DNA from: Anaerolineales bacterium UBA6055
GTDB taxonomy: Bacteria > Chloroflexota > Anaerolineae > Aggregatilineales > Phototrophicaceae
Length of the DNA: 64,000 nucleotides
Assembly: GCA_002428985.1 (NCBI GenBank)
Contig: DIYL01000029.1
Span: forward strand, 62,001 to 126,000
Direction of reading: 5' to 3'
The notes below the pieces were generated by a model. That model worked only from the letters and a program-made list of their open reading frames with translations. It did no database searches and had not been told where the DNA came from. The position numbers and the translations under genes were made by a program. Shown one piece after another: positions 17,288 to 25,762 of the stretch (positions are counted from its first letter, which is position 1; each line of letters begins with the position of its first letter).

Positions 17288-17971
17288 ATGTGGAAAGATG
17301 ATAACGACCTCTTTACTCTGATCAAAAATGAATTATTCACAGCTGTTGTTGGTGATGTGTTAGACACAATGGGACTTATCCATCAATTTTTGCCACCAAC
17401 TTTTAAGCCCCTAGACGATAAAATGCGTATTATTGGGCGAGCTATGCCAGTCCTCAATGCCGATTATTTTGGTGCGAGTAACGTTGATCAGACGGACCTC
17501 AGCTCTAAGCCATTTGGGCTCACCTTTCGTGCATTAGATGATTTGAAAGAGAACGAAGTTTATATTGCAACTGGTGGTTCTCGTCGCTATGCAATGTGGG
17601 GAGAGCTGATGTCTACACGTGCCATACACTTAAATGCAGCAGGTGCCGTACTTGATGGTTATTCTCGGGATACGCTCGGTATTCTAAAGTTGAACTTCCC
17701 GACTTTTTCACATGGACGTTATGCACAAGACGCAGGCGCACGGAGCAAAGTTGTCGATTTCCGCGTACCTATTGAAATAGGTGGAACGGCCGTAAGACCG
17801 GGCGATATTGTATTTGCTGATCTGGATGGTGTGCTCATTATTCCACAAGAAGCAGAAGCAGAGGCAATCCAGAAAGCTGTTGAGAAAGCTCGTACAGAGA
17901 ATCTAGTCCGTACAGCGATTGAAAACGGTATGAGCACTGTAGAAGCTTTTGAAAAATTTGGCGTAATGTAA
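17288..17971 (+). CDS. RraA-like family protein (aldolase/decarboxylase type)
   Basis: 227 residues of the RraA/HMG-aldolase fold, a trimeric family whose enzymatic members cleave 4-hydroxy-4-methyl-2-oxoglutarate or related oxo-acids; others inhibit RNase E. Visible signatures are AVVGDVLDTMG near the N-terminus, GGSRRYAMWGELMSTRA, GAVLDGYSRDT with the Arg-Asp pair of the active site, and PGDIVFADLDGVLIIP. The presence of the catalytic Arg-Asp and its place as first gene of a uronate operon favour an aldolase on a sugar-acid over an RNase regulator. Preceded by AAAGG and the promoter-operator region. Confidence 0.82.
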   Translation: MWKDDNDLFTLIKNELFTAVVGDVLDTMGLIHQFLPPTFKPLDDKMRIIGRAMPVLNADYFGASNVDQTDLSSKPFGLTFRALDDLKENEVYIATGGSRRYAMWGELMSTRAIHLNAAGAVLDGYSRDTLGILKLNFPTFSHGRYAQDAGARSKVVDFRVPIEIGGTAVRPGDIVFADLDGVLIIPQEAEAEAIQKAVEKARTENLVRTAIENGMSTVEAFEKFGVM

Positions 17972-17991
17972 TCAATAAAAGGAACAAACTA

Positions 17992-18915
17992 ATGGAAATT
18001 AAACACCCTTTTTATAATGCAAAACTGATGCTTACTGAAGAAATCCCTTTATACGTTTTCTTAGTCAAAGGTCAAGATTACTCAGTTTGGATTGATACTG
18101 GCATTCAAGGTATGTTCGATGCTTTAGTTGAAACCATGGAATCTGCTGAAGTATCCGATGATGATCTAAAGTTCATTTTGAACACACATTCACATCATGA
18201 CCATATCGGATGCAATGCGTCAATTAAAGATAAAACGAATTGCTTTATAGCTGCTCCCGCCCACTACGCCCATTGGCATAGCGATTTTGAGGCACATTAC
18301 AACGAATTTGCTCGTCCGTTCCCAGACTTATTCCCCGATACACCAGAATTGCGCTCAGAAGCACTTGACCCCTTAGATGCTGAACACAAAATTGATGTAT
18401 ACATTGATGAAGGGTCATCATTTGATCTTGGTGGCGGAGTTAAACTCACGGCATATAGTTTCCCGGGTCATATGCTAGCAGAGCTTGGTTGGTTTGAAGA
18501 ATCAACACAGACTCTCATCCTTGCTGATGCTATTACAGGGCTGGACTGGGGCTTAATCCATGGACATCTAACTGTTAGTGGGTATCGAGATACAGTCGAA
18601 AAGATCGATCACTTGTTAGATGAGTTAAATGTAAAGCAAGTATTTATGGCGCATTATGATCCGATGACTCCTAATGAAATGCGTGAACTGACACAAAAAG
18701 CGCGCGACTACATCAATGGTATTGAACGAACAGTCATTACTGTTGCAGCAGAAAACGAAACTGTTACGTTACAATTACTTTGGGAAGAATTCTTAAAGCG
18801 TCACAATAAGCTTACAGAATTCCGCTCTCTGAGTACAATTGATGCTCATATTAAAGATCTGGTTGAACGAAAGTTACTCAAGCAGATTGATTCCAAAAAC
18901 TACATATTGATTTAG
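17992..18915 (+). CDS. Metallo-beta-lactamase-fold hydrolase with C-terminal helical domain
   Basis: 307 residues. The metal-binding motif is NTHSHHDHIGC, followed by FPGHML, the bridging Asp in LADAI and MAHYDP. About 70 C-terminal residues (LLWEEFLKRHNKL...LVERKLLKQID) look like the winged-helix tail of LACTB2-type MBL proteins. Members of this group hydrolyse thioesters, phosphodiesters or lactones. In this operon a sugar-lactone hydrolase role is attractive but unproven. AAAAGGA ribosome binding site; 20 bases after the RraA-like gene. Confidence 0.82.
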   Translation: MEIKHPFYNAKLMLTEEIPLYVFLVKGQDYSVWIDTGIQGMFDALVETMESAEVSDDDLKFILNTHSHHDHIGCNASIKDKTNCFIAAPAHYAHWHSDFEAHYNEFARPFPDLFPDTPELRSEALDPLDAEHKIDVYIDEGSSFDLGGGVKLTAYSFPGHMLAELGWFEESTQTLILADAITGLDWGLIHGHLTVSGYRDTVEKIDHLLDELNVKQVFMAHYDPMTPNEMRELTQKARDYINGIERTVITVAAENETVTLQLLWEEFLKRHNKLTEFRSLSTIDAHIKDLVERKLLKQIDSKNYILI

Positions 18916-18923
18916 GAGTAATA

Positions 18924-19703
18924 ATGGAATTCCAGGATAAAGTTGCTGTGGTTTCTGGTAGTGGTAATGGTATCGGGCGCGCTACAGCTATTCTATTGGC
19001 TTCTTATGGGGCCTCTGTTATTGTGGTCGATATTGCTGAAGAAGCCGCTAAAGAAACTGTCGCGCAAATTTCAGATGCTGGTGGAAAAGCAATTGCTGTT
19101 GTGGGAGACGCAAGCCAAAGCGAGTTTGTGCAAACAGTCCCACAGATAGCGGTTGAACGATTTGGTGGTATTCACTACCTCGTTTGCTCAATAGGGATTC
19201 AAACATATGGCACAGTTGTATCAACTGATGAATCACTATGGGATCATACGTTAAATGTAAATCTTAAAACAGTGTTCTTGATGTCACACTTTTGTCTACC
19301 AGAAATCATTAAAGCTGGTGGCGGTGCAGTCGCCAACGTTGCATCAGTGCAAGGGCATAACAGCAGTCAGGAGAACGTTGCAGCATATGCAACATCTAAG
19401 GCAGCCGTTGTGGCACTATCACGTTCAATGAGCTTAGATCACGCTAAGGATAATATCCGAGTCAATTGTGTGTTACCCGGTTCTGTAGATACACCGTTAT
19501 TACGAGCAGGCGCCTCAACATTCGCAATTGATGGTGATGTTCAAGCTGTGATCGATTCGTGGGGAGAGTTTCATCCTATTGGGCGTGTTGGTCAACCAAC
19601 TGAGATCGGTGAACTCATTGCATTTTTGTTGAGCGATAGGGCGTCATTTATCACTGGAGCGACAATTACTGCCGATGGTGGATTGACAACAAAACTAATT
19701 TAG
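18924..19703 (+). CDS. Short-chain dehydrogenase/reductase, possible mannonate/fructuronate oxidoreductase
   Basis: 259-residue classical SDR with SGSGNGIGRA, the catalytic Ser in NVASVQGHNS and YATSKAA. A D39-type acidic residue after the second strand (VIVVDIAEE) favours NAD. It lies 8 bases after the MBL gene and 21 before a UxuA-like dehydratase, so it may replace UxuB in interconverting fructuronate and mannonate. That substrate is inferred from context only. Confidence 0.85.
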   Translation: MEFQDKVAVVSGSGNGIGRATAILLASYGASVIVVDIAEEAAKETVAQISDAGGKAIAVVGDASQSEFVQTVPQIAVERFGGIHYLVCSIGIQTYGTVVSTDESLWDHTLNVNLKTVFLMSHFCLPEIIKAGGGAVANVASVQGHNSSQENVAAYATSKAAVVALSRSMSLDHAKDNIRVNCVLPGSVDTPLLRAGASTFAIDGDVQAVIDSWGEFHPIGRVGQPTEIGELIAFLLSDRASFITGATITADGGLTTKLI

Positions 19704-19724
19704 ACTGTAACGAAGAGGAAAACA

Positions 19725-20795
19725 ATGAAATTAGGGCTTGGTTTATACAGACATATGTTAACCCCCGAAAATCTTAAATTTGCACGTCAAGCTGGGGCAA
19801 CACATATCATTGGGCATCTGACGAATTATTTTGCCGACACGACACAATTACCTTCTGCTGAAGAAGGCGGAGGTGACTATGGTGTCAGCACAGGTGAAGA
19901 GCCATGGACATATGAGCAACTCCGTGATTTGAAGACACTCGTCAACGATGCAGGATTGGAATTAGAAGCGATTGAGAACTTTGACCCAGCGCATTGGCAT
20001 GATATTTTACTTGATGGCCCAAAACGTGATGAACATATCGAAAACATCAAGACGATTATCCGTAATATGGGGAAAGCTGGCATTCCAATTATGGGTTATA
20101 ACTTCAGTTTAGCTGGAGTATATGGATGGACAAAAGGCCCTTGGTCTCGGGGAGAAGCAATGTCTGTTGGCTATATCGAAGCACAAGCACCTCCCCCTTC
20201 GCCTATTCCAAATGGTCAAATCTGGAACATGACCTATGATCCCAATGCACCTGAAGGCTTTGTTGCTCCTGTAGATGAAGCCACTGTATGGAATAGGCTA
20301 GAAAGATTTCTAGAAGAGATCATTCCAGTTGCAGAAGAAGCAGGAGTACGCTTAGCCGCGCATCCGGATGATCCGCCTTTACCGGTACTACGAGATACAG
20401 GGCGTTTGATCTACAAACCCGAGCGGTATCAACGCCTACTAGACTTAGTGCCGAGCCATAATAACGCACTTGAGTTCTGTGTAGGAGCAATTTCGGAAAT
20501 GCGGGATGTAGAAATGGATGTCTACGAGGCGATTGATAGCTATAGCAAACAAAATAAAATTGGCTACATTCATCTGCGGAATGTGCGTGGCAAGGTCCCA
20601 AACTACCATGAAGTCTTCATCGATGAAGGAGACACCGATATGTTTCGGATTTTAGCTATCTTGAAGAAGAACAACTTTGATGGTGTGATTATCCCAGATC
20701 ATGTCCCCGAGATGGACTGTGATGCACCCTGGCACGCTGGAATGGCGCATGCACTGGGATGGATGAAAGCCGCACTTACCAGCCTTGATGCCTAG
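19725..20795 (+). CDS. uxuA: Mannonate dehydratase (UxuA family)
   Basis: 356-residue TIM-barrel enzyme that dehydrates D-mannonate to 2-keto-3-deoxygluconate. Family segments include MGYNFSLAGVYGWTKGPWSRGEA, RLAAHPDDPP, the metal-ligand region NALEFCVGA, IGYIHLRNVRG and IIPDHVPEMDCDAPWHAGMAHALGW. The length is near the 350-390 residues usual for the family. GAAGAGG ribosome binding site. Its product is the same as that of the KduD branch encoded 7 kb upstream, so both loci feed one 2-keto-3-deoxygluconate pool; the kinase and aldolase for it are not in the window. Confidence 0.9.
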   Translation: MKLGLGLYRHMLTPENLKFARQAGATHIIGHLTNYFADTTQLPSAEEGGGDYGVSTGEEPWTYEQLRDLKTLVNDAGLELEAIENFDPAHWHDILLDGPKRDEHIENIKTIIRNMGKAGIPIMGYNFSLAGVYGWTKGPWSRGEAMSVGYIEAQAPPPSPIPNGQIWNMTYDPNAPEGFVAPVDEATVWNRLERFLEEIIPVAEEAGVRLAAHPDDPPLPVLRDTGRLIYKPERYQRLLDLVPSHNNALEFCVGAISEMRDVEMDVYEAIDSYSKQNKIGYIHLRNVRGKVPNYHEVFIDEGDTDMFRILAILKKNNFDGVIIPDHVPEMDCDAPWHAGMAHALGWMKAALTSLDA

Positions 20796-20880
20796 TCATC
20801 AAAGATATGTTGTCTTTTACTAAGATCTAATTTCCGGTTCTACAAAACTGTGTTTGATAAAGCTTCAAAGGAGTGAAGGC

Positions 20881-21969
20881 GTGTTGCAACAACCTCTCTA
20901 TACTGACGGTGTATGGATAACAGATCGATGGAAATTTGATGATATTCAAGCAATTATCATGGAGAATGCTCTGATTCGAGTTGTAATTCTACCGGGTAAA
21001 GGTGCTGACATCATTGAGTTTCGTCACAAATCATCGGATACCAATTATTTGTTAAACCAGCCTCGTGGTTTACGAAATCCACACAAAACTACACCATCGG
21101 CTTATGGCGATGCGCCTTTTTTGGATTACTTTACAGGTGGATGGAATGATGTCCTTCCGAATGGTGGACCTGGCGTAACATATAAGGGCGCATCTTTAGG
21201 ACAACATGGTGAGGCAAGTTTATTGGCTTGGGATTACGCCATTCTAGAGCAAACAAAAGAATGTGTTTCCGTTAAACTTTGGGTTTCCCTATTACGCACT
21301 CCATTTACGATTGAGAAGACACTGACCTTAAAAGCTGACTCATCACAGTTAGAACTCGACTTGTCTGTACGCAATGATGCAGGTGAACCTGTACACTTCA
21401 TGTGGGGTCAGCATATTGCATTTGGGTCAGCATTTCTTAAACAAGGTGGCAAAATTCATGTTCCAGATTGCAAGATTAAGGCACATAGCATAATTGAGGG
21501 ATTTGAACCCCGCCGATTTCAACCCGATGCAGAAGCTCACTGGCCAATGATTCAAAGCTCTAAAGAGAGTCTAGATGATGCAAGTATTGTATATCCTGTA
21601 GATAGTGTTCAGGCGCAAGAAATGGCTTATCTGCTCGAACTTAGTGATGGTTGGTATGCAATTACAAATCCCGAGACACAACTCGGTTTCGGTGTGCGTT
21701 TTGACCATAACTTCTTCAAGTACATTTGGTACTGGCAAATACTTGGCAATGTGGGTAGCGGATACCCATGGTGGTCACAGACGCATACAGCAGCACTCGA
21801 GCCATGGACTAGCTACCCAACGAATGGATTGCTGGAGGCGATTAAGAATGGCACAGCTGTTGAACTTGCACCCGGACAAACAGTTGCTACTACCATGCGT
21901 GCAGTTAGTTTTGATGGCATCAAAGATGTCCAAACTATAGACACTGATGGACAAGTGCATGGTACGTGA
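20881..21969 (+). CDS. Aldose 1-epimerase-like (galactose mutarotase fold) protein
   Basis: 362 residues of the galactose-mutarotase beta-sandwich superfamily (DUF4432/aldose-epimerase-like). Supporting segments are ALIRVVILPGKGADIIEFRH, FTGGWNDVLPNGGP, GQHGEASLLAWDY, FMWGQHIAFG and PWWSQTHTAALEPWTS. It probably interconverts anomers of a sugar or uronic acid for the upstream enzymes. Start at GTG because AAAGGAG lies 7 bases before it; a TTG 27 bases upstream lacks a ribosome binding site. Last gene of the GntR-linked hexuronate operon. Confidence 0.78.
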   Translation: MLQQPLYTDGVWITDRWKFDDIQAIIMENALIRVVILPGKGADIIEFRHKSSDTNYLLNQPRGLRNPHKTTPSAYGDAPFLDYFTGGWNDVLPNGGPGVTYKGASLGQHGEASLLAWDYAILEQTKECVSVKLWVSLLRTPFTIEKTLTLKADSSQLELDLSVRNDAGEPVHFMWGQHIAFGSAFLKQGGKIHVPDCKIKAHSIIEGFEPRRFQPDAEAHWPMIQSSKESLDDASIVYPVDSVQAQEMAYLLELSDGWYAITNPETQLGFGVRFDHNFFKYIWYWQILGNVGSGYPWWSQTHTAALEPWTSYPTNGLLEAIKNGTAVELAPGQTVATTMRAVSFDGIKDVQTIDTDGQVHGT

Positions 21970-21988
21970 TTGCCCTCAAATTACTCAG

Positions 21989-22705
21989 CTATGACAAAAT
22001 CACAGCATTGGTCACCCAATCACGCAACTCGAGTGTAACGCGCTCGGGTTGTTCCATCGTCGTCAGATGACCACACTGTTCGATGATAGTCAAACGCGAG
22101 TTCGGTAGTTGTGTTGCCATCATTTCGTGTACAGAAACAGGCACAACGTAATCTTCACGCCCCGTCATGACCAATGTTGGGCAAGTGATGTTTGGTAAAT
22201 CTCGTATCGAAGATGGTCGTGCCAATTGTGCTTTAATCTCATTCACAAACCCATCTATGCCGATTGATTCTGCCATCTTCAATACCTTCTCGCGTAATGC
22301 CATGTCTTTCTGATTTTCCGGATGTAACATAACATCCTTGAGAAAATCCGTTGTGATCTCACGGAATTCACCTAAATGAGCCATACCGACAAATCGTTGC
22401 TGACTAGCGCGAGTTTTCTCCGATGCTTCATGCGGATTAGTATTAAGCAATGCCATACCCTTGATACGTTCGGATGCTTGTCGCCAGAGTTCAAACGCCA
22501 CGATACCGCCATAAGATAACCCCACTACTGCAAACTGCACATCAACCTGACTGAGCACATACTGTGCGACATCATATAGATTATCCTGATGATGCACATC
22601 AACCACTATTGGGATAGTTATATCAGTGAGATGCTTAACCTGATATTCAAAAAGAGTCGCATCGCACAATGTACCCGGCAACAGCAGTAGCGGAAGTTTA
22701 CTCAT
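21989..22705 (-). CDS. Alpha/beta-fold hydrolase
   Basis: 238-residue alpha/beta hydrolase. The nucleophile elbow is GLSYGG (Ser about residue 84), the acid lies in MTGREDYVVP and the His in EQCGHLTTMEQP. The opening LLLPGTLCDATLFEYQ is typical of small esterase/lactonase members. It follows the MetE-like gene by three bases, and is the last gene of the cupin/MetE-like/hydrolase operon. Substrate unknown. Confidence 0.85.
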   Translation of the reverse strand: MSKLPLLLLPGTLCDATLFEYQVKHLTDITIPIVVDVHHQDNLYDVAQYVLSQVDVQFAVVGLSYGGIVAFELWRQASERIKGMALLNTNPHEASEKTRASQQRFVGMAHLGEFREITTDFLKDVMLHPENQKDMALREKVLKMAESIGIDGFVNEIKAQLARPSSIRDLPNITCPTLVMTGREDYVVPVSVHEMMATQLPNSRLTIIEQCGHLTTMEQPERVTLELRDWVTNAVILS

Positions 22706-22708
22706 GGT

Positions 22709-23857
22709 TTAGCTCCAGAGTTTCTGGCTTGCCCGTCTCGCACCTTCAGCTAAGGATTCTAGTTTAGCGTAGGCAATATCAGGGTGAACTGCACCAAAAC
22801 CCGCAAATGTTCCAAACCCGCAATCTGTACCAGCAAGAACACGTTCTTTCCCGACGATGTTTGCGTATCGTTCAATCCGTTCTGCAACAAGATCAGGATG
22901 TTCGACAAAGTTGGTGGTGGTATCTAATACACCAGGAACCAAAATTTTGTCGTCGGGGATATCTGCCTCTGCCCAGATTTGCCACTCATGGGCATGACGC
23001 GGATTTGCACCTTCAAACTGGACGGCTTGTGGTTTTGCACTCAATACGATATCGATAATTTCATCCAGATCAACATCATGGGTATGTGGTCCTTCGTAGT
23101 TCCCCCAGCATAAGTGCATCCGTACACGATCGGCAGGGACATTTTGAAGCGCATAATTCAAGGCTTCGACCTGACGTTGGGCAGCTTTTTTGAAGGTGGC
23201 AGTATCATCATCACGGAATCGGATATGTCGCCCCATTGCCAAATCAGGACAGTCGACTTGAAGAATCAAACCTGCTTCGGTGATCTTTTCGTATTCGACT
23301 TTCATCACTTCCGCAAGTGCCTGCAAATAATCTTCGTCGTTGGTGTAGTATTCATTTGGTTGAAACACTGCAATCACACCGGGAGATGCTGCATTCATAA
23401 AGCCTTCTTGGGCACCAGATGCCGCAACAGCAGTTTTCATGTTAGCGATGTCTTTTTCCAGTGGTTCGAGGTCTTTAATTTTAATCTCGCCACGGACAAC
23501 AGGACGGTGATATTTCGGTGTTCCCCCCTGCTCAGCAAGGCGTTTCTTAAATGCGGGAAAATCGTCTAAGTCCTTTGGCGTAGCACGTGGGACTTCTGCA
23601 ATTTCAAAACCAGTCAGACGATGACGGATATATGTCGCATAGCTGATCTTGCTCATTTCACCATCGCTGATAATATCCACACCAGCAGCCACTTGTTTTT
23701 GTGCAACCTCTTCAACCGCTTGTGTCATAACACGGTCAAATTCGGAAGGGTCATAACCCTCCCCTTTGTCTTGGGCAAACAGTTGGTCGACAACATATTG
23801 TGGGCGTGGCATACTGCCGACATGTGTTGTTAATATACGTTCAGTACTCTGCTTCAT
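22709..23857 (-). CDS. MetE C-terminal-domain-like (cobalamin-independent methionine synthase family) protein
   Basis: 382-residue barrel of the MetE C-terminal/epoxyalkane:coenzyme M transferase family. These zinc enzymes transfer an alkyl group to or from a thiol. The start TTHVGSMPRP is typical, and the zinc ligands are visible in MHLCWGNYEGPHTHD (His and Cys), QFEGANPRHAHEW (Glu) and LAGTDCGFGTFAG (Cys). It lacks the N-terminal half of true MetE, so methionine synthesis from methyl-tetrahydrofolate is doubtful. The flanking hydrolase and cupin suggest a catabolic alkyl or C-S transfer. Transcribed from the LacI-type operator region at 24.7 kb. Confidence 0.85.
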   Translation of the reverse strand: MKQSTERILTTHVGSMPRPQYVVDQLFAQDKGEGYDPSEFDRVMTQAVEEVAQKQVAAGVDIISDGEMSKISYATYIRHRLTGFEIAEVPRATPKDLDDFPAFKKRLAEQGGTPKYHRPVVRGEIKIKDLEPLEKDIANMKTAVAASGAQEGFMNAASPGVIAVFQPNEYYTNDEDYLQALAEVMKVEYEKITEAGLILQVDCPDLAMGRHIRFRDDDTATFKKAAQRQVEALNYALQNVPADRVRMHLCWGNYEGPHTHDVDLDEIIDIVLSAKPQAVQFEGANPRHAHEWQIWAEADIPDDKILVPGVLDTTTNFVEHPDLVAERIERYANIVGKERVLAGTDCGFGTFAGFGAVHPDIAYAKLESLAEGARRASQKLWS

Positions 23858-23940
23858 AATAAACCTACTTCGTCCTAAATCTATCTATTCACATTCATGC
23901 TAACAAAGGACGAGGAAGACCCCGCCCATACTAAATGATC

Positions 23941-24597
23941 TTATTTCGGTGGCTGGAAGTCTTTGAGATCAACGCCCATTAAATCCTTGAACATGCCCAA
24001 TAGTTTTTCATTTTGAGCTGCTTTTTGTTCTTCATAATCATCAGGGTGAACCATTTTGCCTTTTTCATTAGCTTCGTAGCCATTATCTTTGGCAGCTTGT
24101 TCGACTTTTGGTGCCCAGTATGGGTCTTTACCCTCGAAGACTTTGTGAGACTCTAGTACAGCAAAAAACCATCCGACCTGATCGCCAATATACTCAAAAC
24201 GACGATACATCCCCGGTGGTAAAGAAATCATATCCCATTCATCGAGATCGAAGTGTCCCTCGACTTCATCGGGATCATCAGAGTTGCCCCAGTAAAAACG
24301 CCATGGTCCTTTGAGGATGAAAAAGCTCTCGATGTAATCGTGTGTGTGCCAAGCAGGACCGCATCCCGGAGGAGCCCATCCCATCCCAATTTGATAATTA
24401 TGTGCATCGGTAATCGCACGTTGAATTTCAAAGTCAGGGTTTTCGCTGGCAGTGTCGCCAATGACCGCATAATTCATGCGATAATGATTGGGCAACATAC
24501 TGTCAATAAACATGATCGGGATGCCTTTGTCCTTGAGTTCGCTGAATCGCATAACACGTTTAGACATCGTTTCAGCAGTTTGTTTTGGATGATCCAT
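23941..24597 (-). CDS. Cupin-domain protein
   Basis: 218 residues. A cupin barrel is indicated by GPAWHTHDYIESFFILKGPWRFYWG (His, His and Glu metal ligands), DEWDMISLPPGMYRRFEYIG and WFFAVLESHK. About 60 C-terminal residues are charged and helical. Start at the ATG 9 bases after AGGGAG; the preceding TTG codon is in frame. First gene of the leftward operon with the MetE-like enzyme and hydrolase, and divergent from the LacI-type regulator. The substrate is unknown. Confidence 0.8.
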   Translation of the reverse strand: MDHPKQTAETMSKRVMRFSELKDKGIPIMFIDSMLPNHYRMNYAVIGDTASENPDFEIQRAITDAHNYQIGMGWAPPGCGPAWHTHDYIESFFILKGPWRFYWGNSDDPDEVEGHFDLDEWDMISLPPGMYRRFEYIGDQVGWFFAVLESHKVFEGKDPYWAPKVEQAAKDNGYEANEKGKMVHPDDYEEQKAAQNEKLLGMFKDLMGVDLKDFQPPK

Positions 24598-24674
24598 CAA
24601 AAATTCTCCCTAAAAGTTTGTACAAAATAATATTTGCATAGGTATTCAAGATGTGTTACTCTCTAAATTATCAC

Positions 24675-24688
24675 GAAAACGATTTCGG
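24675..24688. promoter_or_regulatory. LacI-type operator 1
   Basis: CGAAAACGATTTCG, an imperfect palindrome around a central CG, as usual for LacI-family operators. It lies between the divergent cupin operon and lacI-type gene. Twelve bases (CGAAAACGATTT) recur exactly at 25727-25738. Confidence 0.75.
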
Positions 24689-24703
24689 TCAAGCATTTAA
24701 TTT

Positions 24704-25699
24704 ATGCCAACAACAATTCACAGCATCGCGAAACATCTTAATTTATCCAATTCAACTGTTTCAAAAGCATTGAATGGATATACTGATGTATCAGAGACAA
24801 CTCGTGAATTGGTGATCAAAACGGCGCGTGAGTTGGGGTATCAACCCAGTGCAGCAGCACGTAACTTGAGACGTGGACGTACCGATAAGATTGGATTGTT
24901 TCTAAACACATCGATTGAATATGTGGTCGATTACTTGTCAGGGATTATTCCAGGATCGGTAAAAACTGCACAGGCGCTTGAGAAGAATCTGCTAATTTAC
25001 ACAATGATGCAGAATGACCCGAGTCATTTATTGAATGTGTGCCGTGCTGGTGAAATAGATGGCGTAATATTATTTTCGAATCATTATGACACCGCTACTA
25101 TCGAAGCATTGCTAACTGAAAATTTCCCATTTGTTGTGATGGGACGTGAAATTAGAGATGATCGTGTGTCTTATGTTGTACCAGACTACTATGACGGGAC
25201 ATACCGGATCACGAAATACTTGTTAGATAAGGGGCATGAACGTATCGCATTTACAACGCGTCCCGAGTTAACAACAGCAAATGACTCGCATCTAAATGGG
25301 TATATGGATGCGATGCATGATGCAAATATTGATGTGAACGCAGATTGGATTGTAGAAACACGAATCGGACCAGACAGTGGGATCGAACCAACGAGAACAC
25401 TATTGAGCCTGAATCCAAGACCTACAGCTATTGTCGCCTTTCATGATTTACTTGCTATCGATGCGATTCAGGAGATTCAGTCACAAGGCTTACATGTTCC
25501 TAAGGACATCGCAGTAGTTGGCTTTGATGGTTTGCGAGCCAGTATGACAACAATGCCGCAAATCACAACAATTCAACAACCATTTGAACTCATTGGGCAA
25601 CGCGTCATAGAAATCATCAATGCACAGATTGAAGATCCAGATGTAAAACCAATACAGGAAGTCGTACCCGTCAAAATGCTGCTAAGAGGTTCAGCATAG
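24704..25699 (+). CDS. LacI family transcriptional regulator
   Basis: 331 residues. The helix-turn-helix is TTIHSIAKHLNLSNSTVSKALNGYTDVSETTRELV, with the hinge GYQPSAAARNLRRGRT, followed by a sugar-binding type effector domain (TDKIGLFLN, AFTTRPELTTANDSHLNGYMDAM, AIVAFHDLLAIDAIQEI, DIAVVGFDGLRAS). The gene lies between two identical operator cores, one facing the leftward cupin operon and its own promoter and one in front of the rightward NTF2-like gene. It probably acts as repressor of both. Confidence 0.92.
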   Translation: MPTTIHSIAKHLNLSNSTVSKALNGYTDVSETTRELVIKTARELGYQPSAAARNLRRGRTDKIGLFLNTSIEYVVDYLSGIIPGSVKTAQALEKNLLIYTMMQNDPSHLLNVCRAGEIDGVILFSNHYDTATIEALLTENFPFVVMGREIRDDRVSYVVPDYYDGTYRITKYLLDKGHERIAFTTRPELTTANDSHLNGYMDAMHDANIDVNADWIVETRIGPDSGIEPTRTLLSLNPRPTAIVAFHDLLAIDAIQEIQSQGLHVPKDIAVVGFDGLRASMTTMPQITTIQQPFELIGQRVIEIINAQIEDPDVKPIQEVVPVKMLLRGSA

Positions 25700-25726
25700 A
25701 CGCAAAGTATATATTTTTACGATTTA

Positions 25727-25738
25727 CGAAAACGATTT
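25727..25738 (+). promoter_or_regulatory. LacI-type operator 2
   Basis: CGAAAACGATTT, identical to the core of the site at 24675, placed 25 bases before the start codon of the first NTF2-like gene. An extra half site ACGATTT begins at 25720. Confidence 0.72.
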
Positions 25739-25762
25739 AGAGAATTATTTCAGGAACAATTT

